Below are positions 9,219 through 17,150 of a stretch of DNA of 64,000 nucleotides, in pieces. Every line of letters starts with the position of its first letter. Position 1 is the first letter of the stretch. This DNA is from Sphingomonas caseinilytica (GTDB lineage Bacteria; Pseudomonadota; Alphaproteobacteria; Sphingomonadales; Sphingomonadaceae), in the NCBI RefSeq assembly GCF_023516455.1, contig NZ_JAMGBA010000002.1:582501-646500 (forward strand). Direction: 5' to 3'. The translations under genes were made by a program, and so were the position numbers. The notes beneath the pieces were generated by a model that did not search any database, was not told the DNA's origin, and saw only the letters and a list, made by a program, of their open reading frames with translations.

Positions 9219-10408
9219 TTCGACGGCCCTTCGAGGCGATTGTAGCGCTTCAGGATCACGCGAAGCTCGTCGTGCGGCAGGCCGTACATCGTATAGCCGT
9301 CAGCTCCGGTCGACGTTCGCGCCGCCACCATCGCGTTGACGATTGCTTCCTCTGTCGCCTGCACTGTCGCTTCGAAGACCGCATTTACCTCGCTTTCGGG
9401 CAAGGGCGTAGTCGGTGAGGGTGCTTTTTGGTCGGGTCCGTTGACCGCGTCGGGCACCGTCGAGAAGGCCAATATGATATCGCCGGAGCTTGTTCCCGAA
9501 TAGGAGCCCAACCGGGCAAGGCCGAGCGCGGCCCGCTTGGCGACGCGCTGAAGCTGGAGCGGCATCAGCGGCGCATCGGTGCCGACGACGATAATGATCG
9601 ATCCCTGGTCGGGCAGTGCTTTGCCGCCACCGCCGCACTTAGGTAGGTGCTCCGGCTTGGATTGTTTGGGATCGTAACAGGGCAGCCAGCTCTTCGTGAA
9701 AGCCTGCCCTACGGGTACGCCCGCAATGCGCAGAACCTTTCGGTCTCCCGTGTTGCACTGAACAAGCACGCCGACCGAATAGGGCTTTTCACCCGCGACG
9801 ATCGCCCGGGACGAGGTACCGATGCCGCCCTTGAAGCTGAAACAATGCATTCCAGTGCCGCCACCGACATTGCCTTCCTCGACGGGTCCAGGCTTGGCGG
9901 CGTCGAGCGCCAATTTTGCCGTTTCGGGACGGACGTGAAAGCCGCTGATGTCGCTTTGCCACCCATCCCATGTCTCCGCGACGACCGGATATACGACCTC
10001 GCCGCCGTGCTGGACCGCCCATTCCTGAATCCCGGCGTAGACGTGGCCGATTGCGTTCGTGCTGGTAATGCCGATTGGCCCGCTGACGACCCCGAAATCC
10101 TCCAGGTAGGCGAGGCCCGTCATTTCGCCATTGCCATTGAGGTTGAAATAGCCGCCGTAGACCGGTTGCAGATTATTGCGGCCTCGCGGGAAGATGACCG
10201 TTACCCCGGATCGAATGGGTCCCTTGCCAACAATTAGTGGCCCTTCGCCAGAGATCAGGGTCTGCTGACCGACTTCGACACCAGGAACGTCGGTGATCGC
10301 ATTGAGCGGCCCGGGCCTGCCTTCGAAAGGAATGCCGAGGTCGCGGCCGCGAGCATCGGCCTTGGCGGCAATCAGCGCCAGCGCCAAGAGCGCAGCGGAC
10401 CTTACCAA
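9215..10408 (-). CDS. P1 family peptidase (DmpA/BapA-type beta-peptidyl aminopeptidase), exported
   Basis: 397 residues from a TTG start at 10408 that overlaps the upstream stop and yields a signal peptide (VRSAALLALALIAAKADA). Family P1 blocks are clear: GPLNAITDVPGVEVGQ, GITSTNAIGHVYAGI, GNVGGGTGMHCFSFKGGIGT and the self-cleavage site/nucleophile in DQGSIIIVVGTDAPL, where Ser near residue 269 would become the N-terminal nucleophile. The DmpA and BapA relatives remove N-terminal D- or beta-amino acids from peptides. It lies between a flavoprotein amine dehydrogenase and an aldehyde dehydrogenase, so released amino compounds are probably catabolised by the neighbours. Substrate class is inferred. 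Confidence 0.9.
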   Translation of the reverse strand: MVRSAALLALALIAAKADARGRDLGIPFEGRPGPLNAITDVPGVEVGQQTLISGEGPLIVGKGPIRSGVTVIFPRGRNNLQPVYGGYFNLNGNGEMTGLAYLEDFGVVSGPIGITSTNAIGHVYAGIQEWAVQHGGEVVYPVVAETWDGWQSDISGFHVRPETAKLALDAAKPGPVEEGNVGGGTGMHCFSFKGGIGTSSRAIVAGEKPYSVGVLVQCNTGDRKVLRIAGVPVGQAFTKSWLPCYDPKQSKPEHLPKCGGGGKALPDQGSIIIVVGTDAPLMPLQLQRVAKRAALGLARLGSYSGTSSGDIILAFSTVPDAVNGPDQKAPSPTTPLPESEVNAVFEATVQATEEAIVNAMVAARTSTGADGYTMYGLPHDELRVILKRYNRLEGPSK

Positions 10409-12483
10409 GTTGCTTTCACCCGACCGGCCTCGATCGCCGGCAGTTCGCGGGGAACCAGTAATGTGGGCGCTTCGTCCAGCTCTCTTGCCCATTTGTGGCC
10501 CGTATAGACTGCTTGCTGGATGGCGCTCGGCGCCCAGCAATCGCCAATCCTCGTGACGGACGTGATGCCGGAATCTTCCCAGCGGTCGCGCACCAGTTCG
10601 AGGCCCATGTACAAGCCGTCAGTCGGCAAGCGCGCCGTGACCGACACCAGGGAAGCGCAGGGCAATTCGCTTGCCGCACCGGTGAGGCCGCTGACCAATT
10701 GCACCTTGGTTCCATCGAAGCCAACGACACTGGTGTAGGGGACCACCTCAACGCCCATTCGAGCCATGCGCTTGGCAATTGGCAGTGCTTCGAGCGTGTT
10801 GACGGTCCACGCCGAAACCATGGCAGCAGGCGTCACGATGATGGTTTCATGCCCGGCGTAGCGACATAATTCGGCGAGGACCCCGCCAAGGTAATAATGG
10901 TCGTCGTCCCAGATAATCACCGGGCCTTGTTCGGGATCGCGGCCAGCCATGAGGTCGTCGGGAGTGAAGACTGACGGACCATCGAGGCCAGGCAGTGGAA
11001 AACCGGAATCGCGGCCGACGCCGTCTTTGCGCCAGGTGGATCCGGTAGCGATCGCAACGTGGCGAGCGCCAAATTCAAGCACATGTTCGGCTTCGAGTTC
11101 GCTGTCGCGGTAGATCGAGACATTCTCCATCCGCTCCAGCTGGGTCACGCGCCAGTCACGCACTCGTGCCCATTCCGACAGTCCGGGTAGCCGGCTTTCG
11201 CGGGTCACACGGCCGCCCAGCTCAGACGTCGCTTCGGCGAGATGGACCTCATAGCCCCGCCGGGCCGCCGCCAGAGCTGCTTCCAGACCCGCAGGCCCCG
11301 CACCGACTACGAGTACCGATCCCTCGGACTTTTTCGGGGCGATGATCTCGGGATGCCAGCCGCGTCGCCATTCCTCGCCCATCGTCGGGTTCTGGGTGCA
11401 GCGGAGGTTGGTCGACGTATAGTCGCTCGACACGCACATGTTGCAGCCGATGCATTCGCGGATCTCGTCGATCCGGCCTTCCTCGATTTTCTTCGGCAGG
11501 AATGGGTCGGCGATCGATGGCCGGGCCGCGCCGATGAAATCCAGGACGCCCCGCCTGACCTGCGAAACCATCGTGTCCGGCGAGGTGAAGCGGCCGACGC
11601 CGACCACGGGCTTGCTGGTCACCTGTTTGACGAAGCGGGTATATTCTTCCTGGAACCCCTCCTTGGCGAAGCGCGATGTCTGGCTGTCGTTGGACCAGGT
11701 CGATAAGTTGATGTCCCAAAGGTCGGGGAGCTCGGCGAGCATCTCGACCACATCGCGCGCCTCGCCGTCATGTGTAAGACCGGCCTTGCCGATCAACTCG
11801 TCGGCAGCGAAGCGCACCGCCACGGCGCAGCGATCACCCACAGCGTCCTTGGTGTCTTCGATCAGTTCTCTCAGCAGGCGGGCCCGGTTCTCCAGGCTTC
11901 CGCCATATTCGTCGATGCGGTCATTCTTCCGGCGCTCGAGGAATTGCTGGGCGATCGACAAGTCGTGCGTCGCGTAGACATAGACGATGTCGAAGCCCGC
12001 CTTCTTTGAGCGGATCGCAGCGTCGCGATGCCATTGCCTGAGGTTACGGATGTCCTGCTTGTCCATCGCGCGAGCTTGCACCGGGTAGCCGTAGATGATC
12101 GGCCGATGGGACGGTGCAATTGGAGCCAGCCTCGTGCCCCAGTTCGCGCAGGACGCACCGTGATGCATGATCTCGATTGCCGCTAGCGAGCCATATTCGT
12201 GGACCGCGTCCGCCATCAGGGCGAGGGCCGGAATGTCCCGATCGTCCCACAGTCTCCCTTCATGAAATGGCTCGCAGTCGCCCGTCGGATGGATCTCCGT
12301 CTCCTCGGTCGCAACGACTGCCCAACCGCCTTCGGCCTTAATGCCGCGCAGCCTCGCCAGGGTTTCCGGCTGGGTCCAGCCGATGCCGGTGCAGTGTGGG
12401 ACCTGGTAGAAGCGGTTGCGCGCTATCACCGGGCCGATGCGCACCGGCTCGAACAATATGTCGTAGCGCGGGTCCCGGGTCAT
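10402..12483 (-). CDS. trimethylamine/dimethylamine dehydrogenase-family flavoprotein
   Basis: 693 residues: an N-terminal OYE-type TIM barrel (about 1-340) binding FMN, a 4Fe-4S motif CIGCNMCVSS with a later LRC near residue 343-363, and a C-terminal FAD/NAD-type Rossmann region (VLVVGAGPAGLEAALAAARR). Close family marks are FYQVPHC with the cysteine that holds 6-S-cysteinyl-FMN in trimethylamine dehydrogenase (Cys31 here), Tyr and His in YVYATHD near 169-172, and MGEEWRRGWHPE. It should oxidatively demethylate or deaminate an amine and pass electrons to an electron-transfer flavoprotein. StcD-type N-methylproline demethylases and histamine dehydrogenase belong to the same group, so the substrate is open. 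ATGA overlap with the aminotransferase gene upstream. Confidence 0.88.
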   Translation of the reverse strand: MTRDPRYDILFEPVRIGPVIARNRFYQVPHCTGIGWTQPETLARLRGIKAEGGWAVVATEETEIHPTGDCEPFHEGRLWDDRDIPALALMADAVHEYGSLAAIEIMHHGASCANWGTRLAPIAPSHRPIIYGYPVQARAMDKQDIRNLRQWHRDAAIRSKKAGFDIVYVYATHDLSIAQQFLERRKNDRIDEYGGSLENRARLLRELIEDTKDAVGDRCAVAVRFAADELIGKAGLTHDGEARDVVEMLAELPDLWDINLSTWSNDSQTSRFAKEGFQEEYTRFVKQVTSKPVVGVGRFTSPDTMVSQVRRGVLDFIGAARPSIADPFLPKKIEEGRIDEIRECIGCNMCVSSDYTSTNLRCTQNPTMGEEWRRGWHPEIIAPKKSEGSVLVVGAGPAGLEAALAAARRGYEVHLAEATSELGGRVTRESRLPGLSEWARVRDWRVTQLERMENVSIYRDSELEAEHVLEFGARHVAIATGSTWRKDGVGRDSGFPLPGLDGPSVFTPDDLMAGRDPEQGPVIIWDDDHYYLGGVLAELCRYAGHETIIVTPAAMVSAWTVNTLEALPIAKRMARMGVEVVPYTSVVGFDGTKVQLVSGLTGAASELPCASLVSVTARLPTDGLYMGLELVRDRWEDSGITSVTRIGDCWAPSAIQQAVYTGHKWARELDEAPTLLVPRELPAIEAGRVKATW

Positions 12484-13844
12484 GACGGCAGCACCGCTTC
12501 CACCGTATCGCCGAGCAGATCCACGATCGTTTCAAGCTCCTCGTCAGTTACATTATAGGGCGGCGCCAGAAGGATGTGGTCTCCGTGGCGGCCGTCGATC
12601 GTTCCACCGCCGGGATAGATCAGCAATCCGCGATCCATGGCATCGGCCTTGGCATGCTGATGCAAGGCAAGCTCGGGATCGAACGGAGCCTTTGTCGAGC
12701 GGTCCGCGACAAGCTCTATCGCCTGGAGCAGTCCGCGGCCGCGGATGTCGCCGACATGGGGATGGTTGCCGAAGCGTTCGGCCAGAAGTGACCTCAGCCG
12801 TGTTCCGGCTGAATTCACGCGATCGAGCAATGCTTCTTCACGAATGACCTGCTGCACCGCAAGCGCTGCGGCGCAGCCGACCGGATGTGCGTTGTAGGTC
12901 TGGCCATGCTTGAGGGCCCCCGATCCGTTTGCGACAGTGTCATAAACCTCGCTGGTGCAGACCACGGCGCCAATCGGTTGATAGCCCGCACCCAGGCCTT
13001 TGCCGAGGGTTACGATGTCCGGCACCACCCCGTCCTGCTCGCACGACAGGAAGGTGCCGGTCCTGCCCGAGCCGCACATCACTTCGTCGAGGATCATCAG
13101 GATGCCGTTGCGGTCGCAGATTTCGCGGATCTTGCGCAGATATCCGGGGACAGGCGGAACCGCGCCGGCGGTCGCGCCGACAACCGTCTCGGCAACGAAG
13201 CACATGACTGTTTCAGGGCCCAGCCGGGCAATCTCCCGTTCCAGGGCGTTTGCGGCCTTCGCCCCGTAGGCTTCTGGACTCTCGCCAGGCTCGGCGAAGC
13301 GATATTCAAAGCATGGATCGACAAGCGCGACGTCCATGAGCAACGGCTCGTACGGCAAACGCCGCCAAGCACTCCCACCGGCCGCGAGCGCGCCAAGGGT
13401 ATTACCGTGATAGCTGAGGCGCCGGGCGATGACGTGGCGTCGGCCCTTCTCTCCCCGCTCGAGATGGTATTGACGCGCAAGCTTCAGCGCCGCCTCAATC
13501 GCTTCGGAGCCGCTGCTTGTGTACCACACCCTGTCGAGTGTGCCCGGCGACATTTTGGCGACCATCGCGGCCAGCCGTTCGGCTGCGTCGCTGGTGAAGA
13601 ATCCCGTGTGGACATATTCAAGGCGAGAAGCCTGCTCCGACAGGGCCGCGGCGACCTTTGGATGGCCATGGCCGAGACAAGAGACGGCCGCTCCGCCGCA
13701 CGCATCGATGTAGCGCCGGCCCTGTTCATCGATCAGATAGATGCCTTCGCCACGAACCGCCATTGGCGGCCGCTGCGTGGTTCGGTGAAGGACATGCTCG
13801 GCCCCCATCGTGCAAGCATGGTCCGCCCGATCGTTACGGGTCAA
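12480..13844 (-). CDS. class III PLP-dependent aminotransferase
   Basis: 454 residues from TTG at 13844 (an ATG at 13808 would give 442). Fold-type I, class III features: YIDACGGAAVSCLGHGHP near the N-terminus, SGSEAIEAALKLARQYH for phosphate binding, LILDE-type block MILDEVMCGSGRTG with the PLP-ring aspartate, and the Schiff-base lysine in LGKGLGAGYQPIGAVV near residue 281. Such enzymes transfer omega- or beta-amino groups to pyruvate or 2-oxoglutarate, yielding semialdehydes or oxo acids. It is the first gene of the operon ending at 4406, and its product would feed the aldehyde dehydrogenase or CoA-transferase. Specificity cannot be read from the sequence. Confidence 0.9.
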   Translation of the reverse strand: MTRNDRADHACTMGAEHVLHRTTQRPPMAVRGEGIYLIDEQGRRYIDACGGAAVSCLGHGHPKVAAALSEQASRLEYVHTGFFTSDAAERLAAMVAKMSPGTLDRVWYTSSGSEAIEAALKLARQYHLERGEKGRRHVIARRLSYHGNTLGALAAGGSAWRRLPYEPLLMDVALVDPCFEYRFAEPGESPEAYGAKAANALEREIARLGPETVMCFVAETVVGATAGAVPPVPGYLRKIREICDRNGILMILDEVMCGSGRTGTFLSCEQDGVVPDIVTLGKGLGAGYQPIGAVVCTSEVYDTVANGSGALKHGQTYNAHPVGCAAALAVQQVIREEALLDRVNSAGTRLRSLLAERFGNHPHVGDIRGRGLLQAIELVADRSTKAPFDPELALHQHAKADAMDRGLLIYPGGGTIDGRHGDHILLAPPYNVTDEELETIVDLLGDTVEAVLPS

Positions 13845-13945
13845 GCCACTGCGATCCGCTTCCGGCGCTTGAGGTAGTGAATCAGGCCGTTGATCGACAA
13901 GGCGACGAGCAGCAGGCTGTTCTGGCGGCTGAGCGTAAATTTCAA
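13841..13945 (-). CDS. possible short leader ORF of the catabolic operon
   Basis: A 34-codon frame, TTG start at 13945, that encodes a basic, hydrophobic peptide (central NSLLLVALSINGLIHYL, C-terminal KRRKRIAVA). Its TGA overlaps the aminotransferase TTG start (TTGA), the same coupling style as the rest of the operon. It begins only six bases after the tRNA-Phe 3' end and has no clear ribosome-binding site, so it may be a chance frame. If real it could be a small membrane peptide or a leader that couples translation to the aminotransferase. Confidence 0.25.
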   Translation of the reverse strand: MKFTLSRQNSLLLVALSINGLIHYLKRRKRIAVA

Positions 13946-13950
13946 GGGGG

Positions 13951-14026
13951 TGGTGCCCAGGGACGGGGTCGAACCGCCGACACTGCGATTTTCAGTCGCA
14001 TGCTCTACCAACTGAGCTACCTGGGC
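13951..14026 (-). tRNA. tRNA-Phe (GAA)
   Basis: A 76-nt cloverleaf on the minus strand: 7-bp acceptor stem starting GCCCAGG, D arm with AGCTCAGTTGGTAGAGC, anticodon arm GCGACTGAAAATCGC with GAA anticodon, TPsiC arm GGCGGTTCGAACCCCGTC-like, and an encoded 3' CCA. It sits between yacG and the catabolic operon, transcribed in the same direction as both. No integrase or repeated 3' end that would mark an integration site was seen nearby. Confidence 0.96.
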
Positions 14027-14067
14027 CCACGATCTGGCGCCGGTTGGCGCCGTGAGCGAGGGGCCGT

Positions 14068-14247
14068 CTAGCGGTCGCCCTCGTCGCTGTCCAGCCCTTG
14101 CGGATGGGCCGCTGGTCCGGGGATTTTATAGCCTTCACCCAGCCACTGCAGTAGGTCGCGATCCTTGCAGCCGCGGCTGCAAAATGGCGCATGTTCCTTC
14201 GCTGGCGGCTTGCCGCATAGTGGGCAATTCTTAGGGTCTTTCGGCAT
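14068..14247 (-). CDS. yacG: DNA gyrase inhibitor YacG
   Basis: 59 residues with the four-cysteine zinc finger of YacG: CPLCGKPP near residues 8-14 and FCSRGCKDRDLLQWLGEGY near 22-40. YacG proteins bind GyrB and inhibit gyrase. The gene overlaps the 3' end of the RNase E/G-like gene by 17 bases, and the maf-RNase-yacG order is common in alphaproteobacteria. Short but motif-complete, so confidence is high. Confidence 0.92.
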   Translation of the reverse strand: MPKDPKNCPLCGKPPAKEHAPFCSRGCKDRDLLQWLGEGYKIPGPAAHPQGLDSDEGDR

Positions 14248-15178
14248 GGCCGGCTGAGATGGCGATGGATGCGTCGGCGCGCAAGGTAATGACGCCGCCT
14301 ACTTGCATGCTGAGCCGGTCGAGCAGGGTCGGATTCCGCTCCAATACGGCGACCACCGCCGGGTGCGCTACGATACGAATTGAGCCCACTTCGCGTGCGG
14401 CCCAACGGTACAGAGCAGCGGCTTCAAAAAGCGCGCTGTCCGAAGCCAGTTCCAACAGCGAGGCATGGGTGCGGGGGCGGACGATCTGTAGGAAACCGAA
14501 GCCGTTGACCGCGGTCCGCTCGAACGGCTTGGGGAGCATTTCATCGACCGCTTCGGCCGCGGCGAGGCGGGCGGTTTTGCTCGCCACGGTAGGAAGGTCG
14601 ATGCCAATCGATCCGCCGATGCCGTGTCGCCGGATCGCAGCCGCTGCGGCACGTGCCCCGGCGACCGCCAGCTCGGCTGGGGGGAGGGCCCCATCGACGT
14701 CGATCAGGGTCATTGCCGGGGTCAACGACACGCGAAGCTCGCCGCCGGGAAATCCAATCAGGCCGCTCCGCGCTTCGTCGAGCAGGTCCGACCAGCCGGC
14801 ACTCTCCAGTTCGTCGGATGCCGCTGGGAACTGGAGGTCACGGCCCTGCAACGTAGGCGCGGGCCGGGGCGGAAGATCCGTCTTTCGGGCAAGCGGGCGC
14901 TTCCACGGCTCACTGCCGCCAAGCGCCTCCCGCGTGACTTCGATGTTGAGGCGAGCGCCTTCGGTGACGCCGGGGGCGCCCTTGGGCAGGAGATATTCCT
15001 GACCGTCGGCTATCGCGACGGCATTGCGGCCAGTACTCTTCAGCTGGGCGGTAAGCACGGTTCCCGCCGGTACGTCGCCGTCTCTTATGATGCGGGCCTC
15101 GATGATACGGCCGTCATCGACCAGGACAGCGCGGGTCTCGCCGATCCCGCGCTCGATCAGCCATTCAGGCGATGGCAT
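14231..15178 (-). CDS. short ribonuclease E/G-like protein
   Basis: 315 residues related to the catalytic core of RNase E/G. The C-terminal part has the family pattern TLIDVDGALPPAE and GGSIGIDLPTVASK, corresponding to the two metal-binding aspartates of RNase E, and FGFLQIVRPRTHASL resembles the small-domain start. The protein is much shorter than RNase G (about 490) and lacks a clear S1 domain and the CPxCxG zinc link. It lies between maf and yacG, overlapping both. It probably cleaves or binds structured RNA; whether it is catalytically active is not known. Confidence 0.75.
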   Translation of the reverse strand: MPSPEWLIERGIGETRAVLVDDGRIIEARIIRDGDVPAGTVLTAQLKSTGRNAVAIADGQEYLLPKGAPGVTEGARLNIEVTREALGGSEPWKRPLARKTDLPPRPAPTLQGRDLQFPAASDELESAGWSDLLDEARSGLIGFPGGELRVSLTPAMTLIDVDGALPPAELAVAGARAAAAAIRRHGIGGSIGIDLPTVASKTARLAAAEAVDEMLPKPFERTAVNGFGFLQIVRPRTHASLLELASDSALFEAAALYRWAAREVGSIRIVAHPAVVAVLERNPTLLDRLSMQVGGVITLRADASIAISAGHAERP

Positions 15179-15737
15179 AGCCCGCGCTTTTCAGGAGAAG
15201 CCGGGTTTCCGCCAAGGGAAGGCCGACGACGTTCGAATAGCTGCCGGCGATATGGCGGACGTAGACTTCGCCATAGCCCTGCAGGGCATAGCCGCCCGCC
15301 TTCCCATGCCATTCGCCATGGCCGGCGTAGAAATCGATTTCTTCGGGCGACAATCGCTTCATCGCGATCATCGTTTCGACGACGCGACTGCGTGTCGGCT
15401 GGCCGGGTATGGCGACCGCAACACCAGTCAGCACCCGGTGGCGCCGGCCGGACAACAACTTCATACACTCGCGTAGTGTGGCTTCGTCCTCGACCTTGGG
15501 AAGGATTCGGCGGCCGACCGCGACCACGGTATCGGCGGCAAGCACCAGCGCCTGGCTGTGCCGGGCGGCGACGGTCTCGGCTTTCTCCACCGCCAGCCGG
15601 AGCGCATGATCCCGCGGCAGCTCGCCGTCAGGAACGCTCTCATCGATATGCGCCGGGTCGATCGCATCGGGCTTGACGCCGATGCGGTCGAGCAGGTCGA
15701 GACGGCGAGGGCTCGCAGAAGCGAGAATGAGCCGCAT
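15165..15737 (-). CDS. maf: Maf-family nucleotide pyrophosphatase
   Basis: 190 residues. The N-terminal LILASASPRRLDLLDRIG signature, the ALVLAADTVVAVGRRIL strand with the catalytic Asp, and the GKAGGYALQGYGEVYV motif are all characteristic of Maf. These proteins hydrolyse non-canonical or methylated nucleoside triphosphates and influence septum formation. The gene starts directly after the infA stop (TAAATG) and runs into the RNase E/G-like gene with a 14-base overlap, forming one transcription unit infA-maf-RNase-yacG. Confidence 0.95.
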   Translation of the reverse strand: MRLILASASPRRLDLLDRIGVKPDAIDPAHIDESVPDGELPRDHALRLAVEKAETVAARHSQALVLAADTVVAVGRRILPKVEDEATLRECMKLLSGRRHRVLTGVAVAIPGQPTRSRVVETMIAMKRLSPEEIDFYAGHGEWHGKAGGYALQGYGEVYVRHIAGSYSNVVGLPLAETRLLLKSAGYAIA

Positions 15738-15983
15738 TTAGGCGGGGCCAGGGCCTCCGCGCCCGGGCATGAAGCGGTAGGTGATGCGACCCTTGGTGAG
15801 GTCGTACGGGGTCAGTTCGACCAGCACTTCGTCACCGGTCAGGACGCGGATGCGGTTCTTGCGCATCTTGCCTGCAGTATGGCCGAGAATCTCGTGGCCG
15901 TTCTCCAGCTCTACGCGGAACATCGCATTGGGCAGCAGTTCAACCACCCGTCCGCGCATCTCGAGAAGTTCTTCCTTGGCCAT
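15738..15983 (-). CDS. infA: translation initiation factor IF-1
   Basis: 81 residues of an OB-fold IF-1: [40 protein letters not shown] and [23 protein letters not shown] follow the family closely. A C-terminal [11 protein letters not shown] tail is longer than in E. coli IF-1. The start at 15983 was preferred over upstream frames because MAKEE is the family's N-terminus. It is the first gene of the infA-maf-RNase-yacG unit. Confidence 0.96.
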   Translation of the reverse strand: MAKEELLEMRGRVVELLPNAMFRVELENGHEILGHTAGKMRKNRIRVLTGDEVLVELTPYDLTKGRITYRFMPGRGGPGPA

Positions 15984-16065
15984 AATCCTCGCGTGTTTCG
16001 TCAAAAAAAGTTGCGGAGCTTTACGCTGGCAATTCGCAAAATGGAAGGCGGGTGCGGCGAGAGCC

Positions 16066-17040
16066 CTAATCGACCGTCAGGATCGTTGATCCGACGGTAT
16101 TTCGGGATTCGAGTGCGCGGTGCGCCTCGGCTGCCTCTGAAAGGGAAAAGCGCTGCCCGATATCGACCTTGACCTTGCCGGTGCGGACCGCGTCGAACAG
16201 GCTTTCCGCCGACCGGTCGAGTTCCTCCCGCGTCGCTACATAGTCGAACAGGGTAGGGCGAGTGAGATAGAGCGAGCCTTTCTGCGCCAGCAGGCCCGGC
16301 GCGAACGGTTCGACCGGACCCGAGGCCTGTCCGAAGCTGACCATCAAGCCTCGCTTCTGCAGGCAGTCGAGCGAACGGACGAATGTGTCGCGGCCGACCG
16401 AGTCAAACACGACCGGAAGCTTCTTGCCATCAGTCAGGTGAACGACTTCGGCAACGAAATCCTGCTTCGAATAGACGATCGGGTGATGGCAGCCATGGGC
16501 GCGGGCCAACTCCGCCTTCTCGTCGCTGGATACCGCGCCAATCACGGTTGCGCCGAGCGCCGCCGCCCATTGGCACATGATGAGGCCGACGCCGCCGGCG
16601 GCGGCGTGGATCAGGATCGTATCGCCGGCGTGCAGCGGCCAGACAGACCGGATCAGCATGTCGACCGTCATTCCCTGGAGCAGCATGGCCGCGGCCTGTT
16701 CGTCGCTGATATCGTCGGGAAGCTTGACCAGCCGGTCGGCGGCGATCAGCCGCTCCTCGGCATATCCGCCGATCGGACCCGCATAGCCGACGCGGTCGCC
16801 GGGCTTCAGTCCCTCGACATCGGGCCCGACCTGCTCAACGACACCCGCTCCTTCAACACCCGGGATGAACGGCGAGGGCTGGGGATAGAGGCCGCTGCGG
16901 TGATAAACGTCGATGAAGTTGAGACCGATAGCGGTTTGGCGAAGCCGGACCTGCCCGGGTCCCGGATCGCCGACTTCCACTTCCTCCCACGACAATTGCT
17001 CCGGACCGCCGGCTTGTCGGACGAGGATCGCGTGCGGCAT
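16066..17040 (-). CDS. NADPH:quinone oxidoreductase (zinc-free MDR family)
   Basis: 324 residues, the size of E. coli Qor. The N-terminal GroES-like domain contains [18 protein letters not shown] and [12 protein letters not shown]; the nucleotide-binding domain has the [19 protein letters not shown] motif for NADPH. The zinc-binding residues of alcohol dehydrogenases are absent. It reduces quinones or enals by hydride transfer. Start ATG at 17040 gives [16 protein letters not shown]. It is transcribed alone, downstream of the hppA terminator. Confidence 0.9.
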   Translation of the reverse strand: MPHAILVRQAGGPEQLSWEEVEVGDPGPGQVRLRQTAIGLNFIDVYHRSGLYPQPSPFIPGVEGAGVVEQVGPDVEGLKPGDRVGYAGPIGGYAEERLIAADRLVKLPDDISDEQAAAMLLQGMTVDMLIRSVWPLHAGDTILIHAAAGGVGLIMCQWAAALGATVIGAVSSDEKAELARAHGCHHPIVYSKQDFVAEVVHLTDGKKLPVVFDSVGRDTFVRSLDCLQKRGLMVSFGQASGPVEPFAPGLLAQKGSLYLTRPTLFDYVATREELDRSAESLFDAVRTGKVKVDIGQRFSLSEAAEAHRALESRNTVGSTILTVD

Positions 17041-17096
17041 CAATCGGACTCCCAATACTCATCGACCAGAATGGGCAGTCCAGCCCGCAAAAGAAA

Positions 17097-17128
17097 GCCC
17101 CGCCGCGGAAGAACCGGGCGGGGCCAAG
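17097..17128 (-). terminator. Rho-independent terminator of hppA
   Basis: Inverted repeat GCCCCGCC (17097-17104) and GGCGGGGC (17117-17124) with a 12-base loop. Read on the minus strand the stem is followed by TTTCTTTTG, a fair U-tract, 27 bases past the hppA stop. Confidence 0.75.
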
Positions 17129-17150
17129 AGTTTAACAGGATAGCTGTCGC

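Noticed and set aside
12885-13877. A 330-codon plus-strand frame antisense to the aminotransferase
   Set aside because: The aminotransferase motifs are unambiguous; the frame is a composition shadow.
13951-14026. tRNA-Phe as an integration site of the catabolic operon
   Set aside because: No integrase and no repeated tRNA 3' end was seen on the far side (4223-4405), so a genomic island is not supported.
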